The notes under the pieces: generated by a model
Databases searched by the model: none
Told to the model about the DNA's origin: nothing
The model's input: only the letters and a program-made list of their open reading frames with translations
Shown here: piece by piece, positions 55,615-64,000 of the stretch
How the letters are laid out: every line of letters begins with the position of its first letter
How positions within the stretch are numbered: the stretch's first letter is position 1
Program-made: the position numbers and the translations under genes
NCBI RefSeq assembly: GCF_902167635.1
Contig: NZ_CABHMS010000001.1
Span: forward strand, 744,001-808,000
DNA from: Chitinophaga vietnamensis
Lineage (GTDB): Bacteria; Bacteroidota; Bacteroidia; Chitinophagales; Chitinophagaceae
Direction: 5' to 3'
DNA length: 64,000 bases

Positions 55615-56043
55615 ATGACCAGCGATATCATTCAATCTATCCGTGACTTCAACCGCTTTTACACGGCTATACTGGGCGTGGTGAACAACCATATCCTGGA
55701 AAGTGAATATTCCTTGACGGAAGCAAGGATTATCTATGAGCTGCGGGCATCGGCGGCGCTGACTGCCCGGGAGCTGAAGGAGAAATTATTCATCGACGAA
55801 GGATACCTGAGCCGTATCATTGCGCGTTTTGTGAAAGAGGGCGTGCTGCGTAAGCGGCAGGCAGCGGGGGATAAGCGGGTGTACTTGCTTGAGCTGAGCG
55901 CGAAGGGGCGGAAGATCGCTACGATGATCGACCAGCAGTCGGACCTGCAGGTAGCCCGCCTGATCGGGCACCTGGACAAGCGCGAACAGCAGCAGTTGGT
56001 CAGCCTGGTTACACAGGTAAAAGATCTATTGACTAAACGATAA
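55615..56043 (+). CDS. MarR-family transcriptional regulator
   Basis: 142 residues. A winged helix-turn-helix occupies about residues 30-110 (YSLTEARIIYELRASAALTA, LFIDEGYLSRIIARFVKEG, wing at KRVYLLELSAKG). It would bind as a dimer to the inverted repeat upstream. The GNAT gene starts 6 bp downstream; these two modules are often fused in one protein in related bacteria, which supports joint action. Ligand unknown. Confidence 0.92.
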   Translation: MTSDIIQSIRDFNRFYTAILGVVNNHILESEYSLTEARIIYELRASAALTARELKEKLFIDEGYLSRIIARFVKEGVLRKRQAAGDKRVYLLELSAKGRKIATMIDQQSDLQVARLIGHLDKREQQQLVSLVTQVKDLLTKR

Positions 56044-56049
56044 CACGTT

Positions 56050-56520
56050 ATGAACGAAGTAGCCATCAAAGCCGCTGCCAGCGCGGCGGAATACCAACAA
56101 GCCAGGATGTTGTTTGAAGAATATGCCGCTTCACTTCCTTTTGACCTGGCCTACCAGGACTTCCAGAAAGAGCTGGCTGAGATAGACCAGCAATATCACC
56201 AGCCGGAAGGCGCGCTGCTCCTTTGCCGGGTAGACGGCGAGGCAGCAGGCTGCGTAGCTGTGCGCCGCTTCGCTGAAGGCGTGGCCGAACTGAAACGGCT
56301 ATACGTAAAACCAGCCTATCGTAACCTCAAGCTGGGCAAGCGTTTGCTGGAAAGCGCCATCAACACCGCCCGTGAACTGCAATATGATTTCATACGGCTG
56401 GATACCGTACCGGGGCAGGCAAAAGCGCAGGACTTGTATCGCTTCCTCGGCTTTTACGAGATAGCGCCGTACCGTTTCAGCCCAATCGAGCATACCATTT
56501 ATATGGAGATGAAGTTGTAG
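56050..56520 (+). CDS. GNAT-family N-acetyltransferase
   Basis: 156 residues. One acetyl-CoA-binding GNAT fold: LKRLYVKPAYRNLKLGKRLL (motif A) and the following helix and beta bulge (DFIRLDTVPGQAKAQDLYRF). Substrate unknown. Six bp downstream of the MarR gene, hence co-regulated. Confidence 0.93.
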   Translation: MNEVAIKAAASAAEYQQARMLFEEYAASLPFDLAYQDFQKELAEIDQQYHQPEGALLLCRVDGEAAGCVAVRRFAEGVAELKRLYVKPAYRNLKLGKRLLESAINTARELQYDFIRLDTVPGQAKAQDLYRFLGFYEIAPYRFSPIEHTIYMEMKL

Positions 56521-56627
56521 TGACGCCTTAATAATACTGCCTTCTTTTTACCGCCGTTTGAACGACTGGCAGGAGGCGGAGAGCAAAGAAGATTCACGCA
56601 CCTATTCTTTAACAGCGTTGTAAAATA

Positions 56628-56662
56628 AATCATAGCGCTGGCTGCAGGCCAGCGCTATGATT
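56628..56662 (-). terminator. Hairpin after the DUF4157 gene
   Basis: Fifteen-base perfect arms AATCATAGCGCTGGC / GCCAGCGCTATGATT (56628-56642 with 56648-56662), 5-nt loop; followed on the minus strand by TTTATTTTA. It overlaps the end of the stop codon of that gene. Confidence 0.75.
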
Positions 56663-59169
56663 CAATGGCGCCTGCCAAAATTCCGCAGGAACTCCCTCGT
56701 AAAAGTAATGCTCCTGTGTGGATCCAGCAGCACGGGTGGCGCGTTATCTGGCGCCATGTTCAAAGTATTGTTATTGTCTGTTACTACCCTGATCGTGTTG
56801 TCGTCTGCCGCTACTACTGTTACTCCGATCGTTGCTTCAAATAATTCTGATCTGCCATTTACACGGAAGAAGAAACGTAGCTGGAAGTGTTCGCCCACTG
56901 TGGCGACCGCCGACAAGCCGCCGCCATAGGTGGATGGATAGGCGGTGTTGCTATGCGCATTGGTAACCCTTGGCGTGGCACGTACTACCGTGCCGCTGGA
57001 AGGCGTGCCGCCGCTGTGTGGCGGCGTGTGCGGGATACCAGGCGTGCCGGGTGATGATGGTTTTCTTGTTTCTCCTTTTACGGTCCAATGGTGCCAGTAG
57101 CCAGGGATGGGTACGCGCGTGCCGCTGCATCTGTCTACAGGACCGCCTTCAAATTCGAGGTTCATCGTATGTCTTACTTCTCCGTTTTCATAAGGCACAA
57201 AGCCCGTCAGGCTTTTCTTTGGCGCATCAAGACCGTAGTAATAGCAGCCATCTGCCTGTGTGGGGAAGAAGCCGTCCAGTTGCAGCCTTTTTGGGTTTGC
57301 CCGGTGACCGTATTCAGAATTAGCGCGTCCATCGCCATCTTCATGATAGGTGGTTGGATCGAGGTACACGCCAGGGGTCAATAATTTTCTTGCACGTACA
57401 ATTCTTCCATCATCATATTCCGTCTCGAAATAACCTTTGACGTTCTGTTGGTATTCTCCGCAAGCACAATCGCACCCTGCTTCGGGATCATGTCTGAAGC
57501 CGATGAGCATATCAAATGCATCCGCCTGCAGCATCAGGAATGGCCATTGTGTGAACATAGGAAGATCGCCGGAGGGGAGGAGTGCCCAGCTTACGCACGC
57601 GTGTCTGGGCGGCTTTTTCGGCTGTTCTTTCGGGTCTTTTGGATCTTTCGGGTCCTCTGTACCCGGCGGTGGCGGCTGTGTGCCGGGCGGAAGCACCGGA
57701 ATGATCGGCGGCAGTGTGCAAACGCTGGGCAGGGCAAGGCAAAGACAAGCCTCCCAAAAAGCGCCGCAGAGCAGGATCGGGATCAATATCAATCCGCCGC
57801 CGCCAAGTCCGCAGAGGATAGGCGTTTGTGAGCAATCCCAATCACGGGTTGCTGGCGGTTGTCTTCTTCCAGGTGGCACTGGCGGCACTGGTGGCTGTCT
57901 GCGGCCGGGCGGTATCACCGGTGGTTGCGGCCCGGGATCCCTGTTGGGCGTATCTTGTGAAGGCGGCACATCCTGTTGCCCGGGCTGGCCGGGAAGATGT
58001 TGCCGCGCGGCGTTGACAGTTGATACCAGCAGCATATCCACCCTTCTGTTGCGCGATCTGCCGGAAACCGTTTCGTTCGAAACGGCGGGATTATCTTCTC
58101 CTTCTCCTCTGCTGCTGATCCTTGATCCCAGTCGCGCGCTCAGGTAGCGCCTCACTGCGGCTGCCCTTCTCACTGACAAGGGATCATTGACAACCGGCTC
58201 ACCGCTGGAATCAGTGTTGCCTACTAACTCTACCCGCCAGTTCTGTGCATTCGTTTGGCTCAGCACAAGAATCAGCTCATTCAATACTTGTATATGATAA
58301 GGTTTCAGCTGGGCGCTGTTGATGGCAAAATTGTAAATGCTTATTGACAGCGGCTGCATCGATACTTCTGCCTGCCCCGGTGAAGATTCCGACTGTGCTA
58401 TTTCCTGGCTGCGCGACATCTCTTCGTCGCCGGTCCGCTGGATGGATTCTTCCGCGCTGCCGGACAGTATATCCATGGTTTCTTCCTGATCCACTACGCG
58501 GTTTATTTTCCTGCTGATACCGCCCTGCTGGATCGTGTGCGTAAGTTCATGTGCCAGCAAATGCTTGCCACTGGCTGTTTCTGGCGAAAACTTGCCAGCA
58601 TTGAAATAGATATCATTACCTACTGTAAATGCCTGTGCACTCAGCTCGCGCGATAGTGCTGTTGCATAGCTGGCGGTATGTATCCTGACATCGGAAAAAT
58701 CTGATCCGAAGCGGCTTTCCATGAACTGTTGGGTGTTGGCAGGAAGTTTATCGCCCCGGCCTTTGGTGGCTTGTATCTGTGCGGTAGCGCTGGCGCTGGC
58801 GGTGATGCCGCCTTCTTTTCTTTGCAGGAAAGAGGTGGCAGGTTTTAATCTCACCTGTTCTTCTTCTTCGCAGTGCGCGCATTTACGTTGCAGAAAAGAA
58901 GCGGTATGCGCTTGCTTTTCTTCTTCTTCGCAATGGGCGCATTTGCGTTGTACGAAAGTAGTTTCAGGCATGCGCATCACTTCATCGGCTTTGCGTTCGG
59001 CCTCATCTTCCAGTGGATCGTCAGGCGCGCCCACGGAGAGTTTGGGCATGATCGTAAACGGGCTGGACAACATGGTGACCAACTCTTCTTCCTGTGGTGC
59101 TCCGGTTCTTTCAGCGGTGGCGGCAGTGATAGGAGCAGCCTTTTGGGGAACGGCTGTGGAGGTGTTCAT
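56662..59169 (-). CDS. DUF4157 (eCIS-core) protein with OmpA-like domain
   Basis: 835 residues, no signal peptide. N-terminus has two near-identical blocks QRKCAHCEEEE (Cys pairs at 77-80 and 97-100), probably metal-binding. DUF4157 at about 141-217 with the metallopeptidase-like motif AHELTHTIQQGG (HELTH at 207-211). OmpA-like peptidoglycan-binding domain at about 280-385 (LVGNTDSSGEPVVNDPLSVR). A Pro-rich linker and a hydrophobic, Cys-rich stretch about 450-490 follow, then a C-terminal domain of unknown type (about 540-835). DUF4157 proteins are often cargo or toxins of extracellular contractile injection systems. No such system is in the window. Confidence 0.85.
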   Translation of the reverse strand: MNTSTAVPQKAAPITAATAERTGAPQEEELVTMLSSPFTIMPKLSVGAPDDPLEDEAERKADEVMRMPETTFVQRKCAHCEEEEKQAHTASFLQRKCAHCEEEEQVRLKPATSFLQRKEGGITASASATAQIQATKGRGDKLPANTQQFMESRFGSDFSDVRIHTASYATALSRELSAQAFTVGNDIYFNAGKFSPETASGKHLLAHELTHTIQQGGISRKINRVVDQEETMDILSGSAEESIQRTGDEEMSRSQEIAQSESSPGQAEVSMQPLSISIYNFAINSAQLKPYHIQVLNELILVLSQTNAQNWRVELVGNTDSSGEPVVNDPLSVRRAAAVRRYLSARLGSRISSRGEGEDNPAVSNETVSGRSRNRRVDMLLVSTVNAARQHLPGQPGQQDVPPSQDTPNRDPGPQPPVIPPGRRQPPVPPVPPGRRQPPATRDWDCSQTPILCGLGGGGLILIPILLCGAFWEACLCLALPSVCTLPPIIPVLPPGTQPPPPGTEDPKDPKDPKEQPKKPPRHACVSWALLPSGDLPMFTQWPFLMLQADAFDMLIGFRHDPEAGCDCACGEYQQNVKGYFETEYDDGRIVRARKLLTPGVYLDPTTYHEDGDGRANSEYGHRANPKRLQLDGFFPTQADGCYYYGLDAPKKSLTGFVPYENGEVRHTMNLEFEGGPVDRCSGTRVPIPGYWHHWTVKGETRKPSSPGTPGIPHTPPHSGGTPSSGTVVRATPRVTNAHSNTAYPSTYGGGLSAVATVGEHFQLRFFFRVNGRSELFEATIGVTVVAADDNTIRVVTDNNNTLNMAPDNAPPVLLDPHRSITFTREFLRNFGRRH

Positions 59170-59205
59170 TTTTGGGGTGTGTATCTGAACAGTAAGTTAC
59201 AAAGA

Positions 59206-59317
59206 ATTTTCGGATTTGTGGATTTATGGATTTACGGATTTAATTGAAGCGGAGATGAGGTTGTTCATCTCCGCTTCAATTAAATCCGTAAATCCGTAAA
59301 TCCACAAATCCGAAAAT
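59206..59317. repeat. Intergenic palindrome with GGATTTA-unit arms (copy 3)
   Basis: 53-bp arms with one mismatch (59206-59258 with 59265-59317), 6-bp loop. Arms are built of TTTCGGATTTGTGGATTTA-type units and an inner TTGAAGCGGAGATGA stem. The right end runs into the TAG stop codon of the GH3 gene on the minus strand, as in the copy at 12989. It separates two minus-strand genes. Confidence 0.9.
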
Positions 59318-59318
59318 C

Positions 59319-61595
59319 CTACCTGGTCCAGGTTACCCTTGCTGTTTTTACATCGCGGGAGTTACCGCCGATCATGATATCGAAATCGCCGGGTTCCCAA
59401 TCGTATTTCAGGTTGTTGTTATAGAATTTTAGATCTTCTGGTGTGATATTGAAGGTGATGGTTTTGGATGTTCCTGCCTTCAGCTGTATTTTCTGAAATC
59501 CTTTCAGCTCTTTTACCGGGCGGCTTACGGAGCCCGCCAGGTCGCGGATGTAGAGCTGTACCACTTCTGCGCCGTCGTATTGGCTGGTGTTGGCGAGCGT
59601 TATGCTGGCTTGCAATGTTTGATTGCCTTTTAAAGCAGCGGCGCTCAGTTTTATATCTCCATAACTAAAGTTGGAATAACTTAACCCAAATCCGAAAGGA
59701 TAAACAGGATCATTGGAGACATCGAGATAGTTGGAGCGGAACTTCTGGAACCATTTCCCTTCAGCAAGTGGGCGGCCGGTATTCAGGTGAGCGTAGTAAA
59801 GTGGTATCTGGCCTACGTTCTGAGGGAAGGTCATGGTTAATTTTCCAGAAGGGTTTACATCGCCGAAGAGCACATCTGCGATGGCGGTTCCGGCTTCGGA
59901 GCCACCGAACCAGACGTTCAGGATGGCGGGTACATTTTTCTCTTCCCAGTCGAGCGTAAGCGGGCGGCCTGTGAACAGCACGAGTACCACGGGTTTGCCG
60001 GTTTTTAACAATTCACGGAGGAGGTCTTGTTGCGCCTGCGGGATATTCAGATTGGTTCTGCTGGCGCTTTCGCCGCTCATCTCGGCGGATTCGCCCATGG
60101 CGGCGATCACTACATCCGCTTCGCCGGCGATCTTCAGCGCTTCATTTTTCATCTCTTCCGCAGATCTTTTATCCCGGTTCAATGTTTTGCCAAACATGGT
60201 GGCGCGTTCTTCGAGTGTGGCATCGTCGCTGAGGTTGCAGCCTTTGGCATAAGTGATGGTGGCTTTATTGCCCAGCACTGCTTTGAGGCCCGCCAGTAAG
60301 GGGATAGAGCGGTCTTGTACCGTGGCTACGCTCCAGGTGCCGGCCATGTTATTGGCGGCATCTGCGAGTGGGCCTATCAGCGCAATTTTGCCTGATTTTT
60401 TCAGCGGCAGGATATGGTTATTTTTCAGCAGCACAAAACTTTCCGCAGCGATCTGTCGGGCAGCGTTACGGTGTTCCGCCGTGAAGATGTCTGTTTTAGC
60501 ACGTTGCGCGTTGCAGTATTTATAGGGATCGGTGAAGAGGCCTAATTTATATTTTGCTTCCAGCACGCTTCTGCAGGCAGCATCGATTTCGGCGAGCGTT
60601 ACTTTTTTCTCTGATAGCGATTTTTTCAATGTTTTCAGGAATCCTTCTCCCACCATATCCATGGCTACGCCGGCTTTCAGGGCGAGAGCCGAAACGGTTT
60701 GCAGGTCGCCCATACCGTGATCGATCATTTCATTGATACCGGTGTAATCAGTTACCACAAAGCCTTTAAAGCCCCATTGCTGGCGCAATACGTCTGTGAG
60801 CAGCCAGCGGTTGCCGGTAGCGGGGATGCCATCAACCACATTGAAAGAGGCCATCACGCTGCCTGCGCCTGCCTCAACAGCCGCTTTGTAAGGAGGGAAG
60901 TATTCGTTGTACATGCGCCAGTGGCTCATATCGGCGGTATTGTAATCCCTGCCTGCTTCGGCGGCGCCATAGAGCGCGAAATGTTTGACACATGCCATGA
61001 TATTGGTGTTGGACGAATAATCGCCCTGGTAACCTTTTACCATCGCTTTCGCAATTTGCGAACCCAGGTAAGGGTCTTCGCCATTGCCTTCTGAAACCCT
61101 GCCCCAGCGCGGGTCGCGGGCGATATCTACCATAGGGCTGAAAGTCCAGCAGATGCCATCGGCGCTGGCTTCGATCGCCGCAATACGTGCCGACTGCTCA
61201 ATTGCTTTCATGTCCCAGGAGCAGGAGAGGCCCAGCGGAATGGGGAAAGTGGTTTCGTAGCCGTGTATCACATCCATACCAAACAGCATGGGTATCTTCA
61301 TGCGGCTCTCTTCCACGGCCACTTTCTGAATGGCCCTGATCTTGTCGACCCCTTTAATGTTGAAGAGGCCACCTACTTTTCCTTCTTTAATATTCTTGCC
61401 GATATCGGAGTTGGTAGCGGCGCCGGTGGTAAATTCCCCGGCGCTTGGCAGGTTGAGCTGTCCTATCTTTTCATCCAATGTCATCTTGCTCATCAGGTTG
61501 CTGATGAAAGTATTCATCCTGGAAGCTTGCTGTGCCTGCGTGCCAAGGTAAGCCGGCATGGAGGCGAAGGCAAGCAGTAGCATCTTTTTTATCAT
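59319..61595 (-). CDS. bglX: GH3 family beta-glucosidase (BglX type)
   Basis: 758 residues with a signal peptide MIKKMLLLAFASMPAYLGTQA. Three GH3 parts: TIM barrel about 30-370 with nucleophile Asp near 282 in FVVTDYTGINEM, alpha/beta sandwich about 380-640 and a C-terminal fibronectin-type-III-like domain about 660-755 (YIRDLAGSVSRPVKELKGF). It cleaves terminal beta-glucosyl or related residues in the periplasm. The gene is monocistronic and its stop codon opens the palindrome at 59206-59317. Confidence 0.95.
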   Translation of the reverse strand: MIKKMLLLAFASMPAYLGTQAQQASRMNTFISNLMSKMTLDEKIGQLNLPSAGEFTTGAATNSDIGKNIKEGKVGGLFNIKGVDKIRAIQKVAVEESRMKIPMLFGMDVIHGYETTFPIPLGLSCSWDMKAIEQSARIAAIEASADGICWTFSPMVDIARDPRWGRVSEGNGEDPYLGSQIAKAMVKGYQGDYSSNTNIMACVKHFALYGAAEAGRDYNTADMSHWRMYNEYFPPYKAAVEAGAGSVMASFNVVDGIPATGNRWLLTDVLRQQWGFKGFVVTDYTGINEMIDHGMGDLQTVSALALKAGVAMDMVGEGFLKTLKKSLSEKKVTLAEIDAACRSVLEAKYKLGLFTDPYKYCNAQRAKTDIFTAEHRNAARQIAAESFVLLKNNHILPLKKSGKIALIGPLADAANNMAGTWSVATVQDRSIPLLAGLKAVLGNKATITYAKGCNLSDDATLEERATMFGKTLNRDKRSAEEMKNEALKIAGEADVVIAAMGESAEMSGESASRTNLNIPQAQQDLLRELLKTGKPVVLVLFTGRPLTLDWEEKNVPAILNVWFGGSEAGTAIADVLFGDVNPSGKLTMTFPQNVGQIPLYYAHLNTGRPLAEGKWFQKFRSNYLDVSNDPVYPFGFGLSYSNFSYGDIKLSAAALKGNQTLQASITLANTSQYDGAEVVQLYIRDLAGSVSRPVKELKGFQKIQLKAGTSKTITFNITPEDLKFYNNNLKYDWEPGDFDIMIGGNSRDVKTARVTWTR

Positions 61596-61841
61596 GGTTA
61601 AATGGATTTTTATTCATGGTCAAGATAGTAAAAAATGAGGAGCTCCCGGAAGGCGGGGGCTATTCCATACTCTATACTGCCTTGAAACAGGGAGTATCCT
61701 GCCTTGATCCATATAGTAAGCGTTCACCGGGTGCTGATCAATTCAGGTGATTCTCATACAATCGGTATGGAAATTTATTTAAACCTGAAAAATTACAGAA
61801 GAAACCTTTGTTTTTGAATGGCCGGGGCAAGCGCTTCTTAC

Positions 61842-61849
61842 TAGCTTTG
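61842..61849 (+). promoter_or_regulatory. Bacteroidota -7 box of the alpha/beta hydrolase gene (TAGCTTTG)
   Basis: Perfect TAnnTTTG, 19 bp before the ATG at 61868; the TSS would fall after an earlier in-frame ATG at 61808, so it supports the later start. Confidence 0.6.
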
Positions 61850-61867
61850 TATAAAACAAAACAATTT

Positions 61868-62728
61868 ATGCTTCACACTAGTAAATACGCAGCCCTGTTG
61901 ATTTTTACGATGATCTTTGTATACAAAGGATTTGGCCAGGGCGTAGATGAATTACGATATTTCAAAACCGGCGACGGGGTCAGGATCGCCTACCGGCTCG
62001 ATGGCGCCGCCGACAAGCCCGTATTGGTACTGGCCAATTCCATGGCCACAGATATGAGTATGTGGGATGGCCAGATACCTGCATTTACCAAATACTTCCG
62101 TGTGTTGAGATTTGATACCCGCGGCAGCGGCCTTTCAGACGCGCCCGAAGGAGACTATTCCGTGGACCGGGCGTCAATGGATCTTGTTGATCTGCTGGAT
62201 TCACTCCATATAGACCGGATACATTTTCCGGGCTTGTCGTTCGGTGGCTGGATCGGGCAATGGCTGGGCATTCATGCGCCATCGCGTGTTAATAAGTTGG
62301 TATTGTCCAATACTTCTTCTTACATGGGGCCTGAAAAATATTTTAATGAACAGATACAAAAGCTGCGCAACGGCGGCAGCCTGGAGCCCTATGCCGCGAT
62401 GTTTATTCACAACTGGTTCCCGGATAATTTTGATCCGGCCGAAGTGGCCAGATTCCGTGCGATGGTGCTCGTTACCCCGCCACGCGGCCTCGCTGGCACA
62501 TTTGCGGCTGTTCGTGATGCAGATTTGCGCAAGACCATATCGCTCATTACCACGCCTACCCTTATCATCGGAGGAACAAATGACAGAGCCACCCCTCCCG
62601 AACATAGCAAGCTGATTGCCCAAACCATCCCTCATTCAAAATTGGTGATGCTGCCGGTAGTTCACCTGTCGAATGTTGAGGATAAAGCGACCTTCGAAAA
62701 AACAGTGCTGGATTTTCTGTTGAAATGA
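61868..62728 (+). CDS. Exported alpha/beta-hydrolase (enol-lactonase-like)
   Basis: 286 residues from the ATG at 61868 (signal peptide MLHTSKYAALLIFTMIFVYK). Catalytic triad Ser124 (PGLSFGGWIG), Asp239 (GGTNDRATPP) and His266 (VVHLSNVE). Overall pattern is that of 3-oxoadipate enol-lactonase-like hydrolases, but an exported location argues for another ester or lactone. Monocistronic, with a terminator right after. Confidence 0.88.
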   Translation: MLHTSKYAALLIFTMIFVYKGFGQGVDELRYFKTGDGVRIAYRLDGAADKPVLVLANSMATDMSMWDGQIPAFTKYFRVLRFDTRGSGLSDAPEGDYSVDRASMDLVDLLDSLHIDRIHFPGLSFGGWIGQWLGIHAPSRVNKLVLSNTSSYMGPEKYFNEQIQKLRNGGSLEPYAAMFIHNWFPDNFDPAEVARFRAMVLVTPPRGLAGTFAAVRDADLRKTISLITTPTLIIGGTNDRATPPEHSKLIAQTIPHSKLVMLPVVHLSNVEDKATFEKTVLDFLLK

Positions 62729-62740
62729 TACTGTTTCCAA

Positions 62741-62783
62741 TATAAAAGCGCAATACATTTCATCCATGTATTGCGCTTTTATA
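62741..62783. terminator. Terminator of the hydrolase gene
   Basis: Eighteen-base perfect arms TATAAAAGCGCAATACAT / ATGTATTGCGCTTTTATA (62741-62758 with 62766-62783), 7-nt loop. Confidence 0.88.
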
Positions 62784-62855
62784 GCGTTACAGGCATCGTG
62801 TCTTTTTGTTAATCCGATCAGAGATAATATCTTGCATAAGCAACACCTCCAGCGA

Positions 62856-63308
62856 ATGAAATATCTCTTTAGTTTTTTCTTCTTGCTCTGTACAATCACT
62901 GCTTCAGGTCAGGCGTCCTTCCCTGTCGGTTTTAAATTAATAAAAGGAGATAATCCAATGGGAGAAGATGATAGATACAGCAATGGGAAAGAAGTTTTTC
63001 AAACGCATCTCTACTGGAGATCCTATGATCACTACATCTGGAATGATGAAAAATATAAACAGTATGTAGCAGATGGCATGGGATTTCCATTTCATCAAAC
63101 CAGGGATAGCCTTCTCTGGGGAACCGGGAAAACTGCCGATGGATTTTACTCTTATGCAGTGGTAGACTGGGGCGGTGAAGTATTTGAACTTTTTTCTAAA
63201 TACAATGATACCGACTTCTCTTACTATTCGAAATGGCTGATAACTTCAATAAGGGAATATCGTAAGAAAGGGAAGCGGTTCATATTCGCCAGGAGAATAA
63301 TCAAATAA
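62856..63308 (+). CDS. Secreted hypothetical protein
   Basis: 150 residues from the ATG at 62856; the earlier in-frame ATG at 62766 lies in the terminator stem and gives no signal peptide. Signal peptide MKYLFSFFFLLCTITASG. The mature part is rich in Tyr, Trp and Asp (YSNGKEVFQTHLYWRSYDHY, VVDWGGEVFELFSKYND). No family recognised; periplasmic. Confidence 0.7.
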   Translation: MKYLFSFFFLLCTITASGQASFPVGFKLIKGDNPMGEDDRYSNGKEVFQTHLYWRSYDHYIWNDEKYKQYVADGMGFPFHQTRDSLLWGTGKTADGFYSYAVVDWGGEVFELFSKYNDTDFSYYSKWLITSIREYRKKGKRFIFARRIIK

Positions 63309-63332
63309 AAAAAATCATTACAAACGTACAAA

Positions 63333-64000
63333 TCACCCAGGCCTGAAAATAAAATGAAGTGCCAGTGATAAGTAAGTCAGCAGCTGGACATTTTGTCCGG
63401 CTGTTTTATTTTGCGTGGGACGTATGTACTTGATAATAATATACTCAGTCAGAGGTTTCAACTGCTTTTCCTGCTGTATGGGATGATAACCATCAGCTGT
63501 GTAAAACTCTATCGCTCTGTCTACCCTGTCTACTTTTACATACCATACGCTTCCTATAGAATATCCGGTGATGGTATCGGGTCTCGTTATTTTTCTGAAA
63601 TGATTCAGTTTAAAGGTGTCCAACGCAATAACCGGAGCGTCGCCGGGTTTTTGATCACAGGAAACCTGTTCGTAATGATCATAAGCCCAATACATGCAAT
63701 CTCCTTTGCCTCGCGGATACTTACCAGGTGATAACCAGTATGCGCCTATCAATACGGTTAAAGGCGGAGATATGATCCAAAGCGCGATTTTCAATATAGA
63801 TGATGGCTTCTTCTTTTGGGGAGGGATGGGTTGTAAGAAGGTGACTGGATCATCCACCGGAGTATCTGCCTGCTCTTCCTCATCTTCCTTTTCCCTGATT
63901 TCCTCGACCTCCTGCATGTCGGAATTTTGGGAATTCCCGGTATCCTTCTGCACTGTTATCTCTCCCACATTATATTTTGTCCCCAGTTGATAGGGTCTCG
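63333..64000 (-). CDS. Hypothetical membrane protein, N-terminus outside the window
   Basis: At least 222 codons are open on the minus strand to the window edge; a GTG at 63968 is a possible start, but upstream codons (PYQLGTKYN) continue the frame, so the gene is probably cut at its 5' end. It has an acidic stretch (EEIREKEDEEEQADTP), one clear membrane helix (ILKIALWIISPPLTVLIGAYW) and a weaker one at the C-terminus (LLTYLSLALHFIF). No domain recognised. Confidence 0.7.
   Translation of the reverse strand, partial: RPYQLGTKYNVGEITVQKDTGNSQNSDMQEVEEIREKEDEEEQADTPVDDPVTFLQPIPPQKKKPSSILKIALWIISPPLTVLIGAYWLSPGKYPRGKGDCMYWAYDHYEQVSCDQKPGDAPVIALDTFKLNHFRKITRPDTITGYSIGSVWYVKVDRVDRAIEFYTADGYHPIQQEKQLKPLTEYIIIKYIRPTQNKTAGQNVQLLTYLSLALHFIFRPG

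Overview
The window looks like a chromosomal segment from a Bacteroidota bacterium, most likely a Chitinophaga-type member of the Chitinophagaceae. The supporting signs are a SusC/SusD pair controlled by an ECF sigma factor and a FecR anti-sigma factor, many lipoproteins and secreted glycoside hydrolases, a protease with a type IX secretion (T9SS) C-terminal domain, promoter boxes of the Bacteroidota form TAnnTTTG, and RiPP precursors with the Bacteroidota-type leader (LSLNK / KLMLDKE). The assignment is from sequence character only; no database was searched.

Layout. 0-7.7 kb: a polysaccharide utilisation locus on the minus strand (ECF sigma, FecR, SusC with an STN domain, SusD, start of a GH2 enzyme). 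7.9-17.2 kb: a secreted metallophosphoesterase/beta-propeller fusion, a GMC oxidoreductase with a GH79-like lipoprotein, a large TPR protein, an unknown cytoplasmic protein, and a GH16 enzyme carrying a beta/gamma-crystallin domain. 17.4-20.0 kb: a tight four-gene operon (SPFH/SHOCT protein, two zinc-ribbon-like proteins, an unknown), followed by an orphan lanthipeptide-type precursor with a duplicated core motif. 20.4-31.3 kb: a lipoprotein, a secreted tail-fibre-like protein with an S74 chaperone domain, CbpA/CbpM, a Dyp peroxidase, small proteins, a T9SS trypsin-like protease, a PLL-like lectin and tRNA-Asp. 31.6-38.3 kb: a GlsB-type membrane protein, a TonB receptor with a beta-helix lipoprotein, a rhomboid and a metallopeptidase.

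38.3-46.1 kb is the most interesting part. It looks like a RiPP island. On the minus strand a 68-residue peptide overlaps a gene for a protein that resembles a radical-SAM/SPASM maturase that has lost its iron-sulphur cysteines. Divergently, on the plus strand, come a LytS-type kinase, a LytTR regulator, a cysteine-free Thr-rich precursor, a receiver-only protein and a full-length LanB dehydratase. I see no LanC cyclase, transporter or ATP-grasp ligase in the window.

46.4-64 kb: an M57-type lipoprotein peptidase, a DUF5686-type outer-membrane protein, a subtilase lipoprotein, a CPH-type (P1B-3) copper ATPase with a His-rich tail, an unknown beta-solenoid-like protein, a MarR/GNAT pair, a DUF4157/OmpA protein of the kind linked to contractile injection systems, a GH3 beta-glucosidase, a secreted alpha/beta hydrolase and two unknowns, the last cut by the window edge.

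Three long intergenic palindromes with arms built from GGATTTA-like units, and a nest of CGCCCCTACGGGGCG palindromes, are scattered through the window. Two of the first group begin inside the TAG stop codon of the upstream gene.
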